The notes beneath the pieces were generated by a model. It was given only the letters and a program-made list of their open reading frames with translations, made no database searches and had not been told where the DNA came from. From contig JAEZTQ010000071.1 in assembly GCA_023443625.1 (NCBI GenBank), forward strand, positions 1-64,000: DNA of 64,000 nt, read 5' to 3'. This stretch comes from Bacillota bacterium (GTDB lineage Bacteria; Bacillota_A; Clostridia; Lachnospirales; Lachnospiraceae). The position numbers and the translations under genes are program-made. Positions 63,315 to 64,000 of the stretch are shown here, piece after piece (the first letter of the stretch is position 1; every line of letters begins with the position of its first letter).

Positions 63315-64000
63315 TTATTTACAAAATACAAAGGAGATAAGCTCAAAGAGCTGTCTTCCTTTAAACATATCAGTGAACCAACCACCAAAGCTATCCTCGA
63401 TTACAAAATAAATTGCATGTCTGCCGGTAATACTCTTAACCCTGGTATTTACTTCGCCTCTGTCAAACCCAATATCTATACAACCTATTTCTTCCCCTTT
63501 TTCATAATCGTCAATTAGAATTCGCATCTTAGCCCTACAGCCAAAACCATTAATATTTGCCCTAAATTCCATGGTTTTACTTCCAAAATCCTCACCAAAG
63601 TCAAAATACTTATATCCAATAATGCAGCCACTTGTTATGTTGGTTATCATTCTGGTAAAGGTATTTTTCTCCGTAATGAAACAGGTACCCTTTATAACAC
63701 AGGCCAGATCTGCGGGTATAATCTCGTAGGGTGAAAGTGATGTTTCAAAACCTAAGGAAGTCATCTCTACCTGTGGAATTGTTCCATCGGGTAGAATTTC
63801 GATTTTCTCAACGCAAGCACGCCTTGACATAACAGTCCCATTGGTCATTCGGTGATAGAAAATATACCATTGCCCATTTATCTCACAGATGGAGCCGTGA
63901 TTATTGCCGCCAGGATAATCAACACCATTATCGATTATTACACCTCTATATTCAAAAGGCCCCCTCGGAGATTTGGATGTGGCATACACTAATCTGCTGC
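63315..64000 (-). CDS. GH43-type glycosidase, C-terminal part (5' end beyond window)
   Basis: The frame is open to the window edge on the minus strand, so the start and part of the catalytic domain lie outside. Visible: YATSKSPRGPF and the GGNNHGSICEINGQWYIFYHR block typical of GH43 beta-xylosidases or arabinofuranosidases, followed by a CBM6-like beta-sandwich (about the last 110 residues: FTRMITNITSGCIIGYKYFDFG to the end). It ends near the palindromic repeat. It may act on a substrate of the adjacent ABC operon. Confidence 0.8.
   Translation of the reverse strand, partial: SRLVYATSKSPRGPFEYRGVIIDNGVDYPGGNNHGSICEINGQWYIFYHRMTNGTVMSRRACVEKIEILPDGTIPQVEMTSLGFETSLSPYEIIPADLACVIKGTCFITEKNTFTRMITNITSGCIIGYKYFDFGEDFGSKTMEFRANINGFGCRAKMRILIDDYEKGEEIGCIDIGFDRGEVNTRVKSITGRHAIYFVIEDSFGGWFTDMFKGRQLFELISFVFCK

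Overview
The window is AT-rich DNA from an anaerobic, fibre-degrading Firmicute, most likely a Lachnospiraceae (Lachnoclostridium or Anaerocolumna-like). The signs are strong AGGAGG ribosome sites, secreted and intracellular GH5 enzymes, two carbohydrate ABC operons each paired with a YesM/YesN two-component system, a Ni-CO dehydrogenase, and DUF families typical of that family. All identifications are made by reading motifs; no database search was possible.

Layout. 0-5.6 kb: an M15 peptidase lipoprotein, a NiaR-type repressor, a LytM-domain protein that has lost its zinc ligands, and a second-copy-type UMP kinase followed by two decayed genes. 5.8-14.4 kb: a tRNA-Gly(CCC) and behind it an island bounded by a 20-bp direct repeat of the tRNA 3' end (5861-5880 and 12511-12530). 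Most island genes are broken, but three are intact and look like phage defence: SIR2, HerA and an AIPR-family protein with a nuclease-like N-terminus. The SIR2-HerA pair and the AIPR gene share a duplicated upstream element, which suggests one co-regulated three-gene system. Around the island are repeated hairpins and a structured, covarying element of about 87 nt, repeatedly followed by tRNA-end-like sequence. 14.4-22 kb: a DUF6323/DUF6179 pair, a secreted GH5 cellulase and a solitary CO dehydrogenase with unusual cluster ligands.

22-30 kb: an intracellular GH5, two permeases and a binding protein, controlled by YesN/YesM. 30-43 kb: a DUF6143-like pair, an OmpR-type two-component system with a lipoprotein, MotA/MotB, a KdpD/KdpE-like pair without kdpFABC, a chemoreceptor and a DUF1846 protein. 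43-47.5 kb: a compact operon, probably the most novel here: an E-set/CBM48-like protein, a radical SAM/SPASM enzyme and a 485-residue protein built from YKAP and KAPxATP repeats with a glycine-zipper-like C-terminus, followed by EspG-like and DUF4176 genes of the kind found near type VII secretion loci. It could be a radical-SAM-modified, possibly type VII-exported repeat protein.

47.7-54.4 kb: a ROK kinase, an FGGY kinase, two tandem secreted Ig-domain paralogues and a membrane-anchored protein that carries the same module as the 17-19 kb cellulase. 54.5-64 kb: a second ABC operon (binding protein, two permeases, HpcH/HpaI aldolase, aldo/keto reductase) with a divergent YesN/YesM pair, then a GH43-type enzyme cut by the window end. 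Two intergenic palindromes with IS3-like ends sit inside what look like older terminator stems. No CRISPR array, rRNA or intact transposase was seen.
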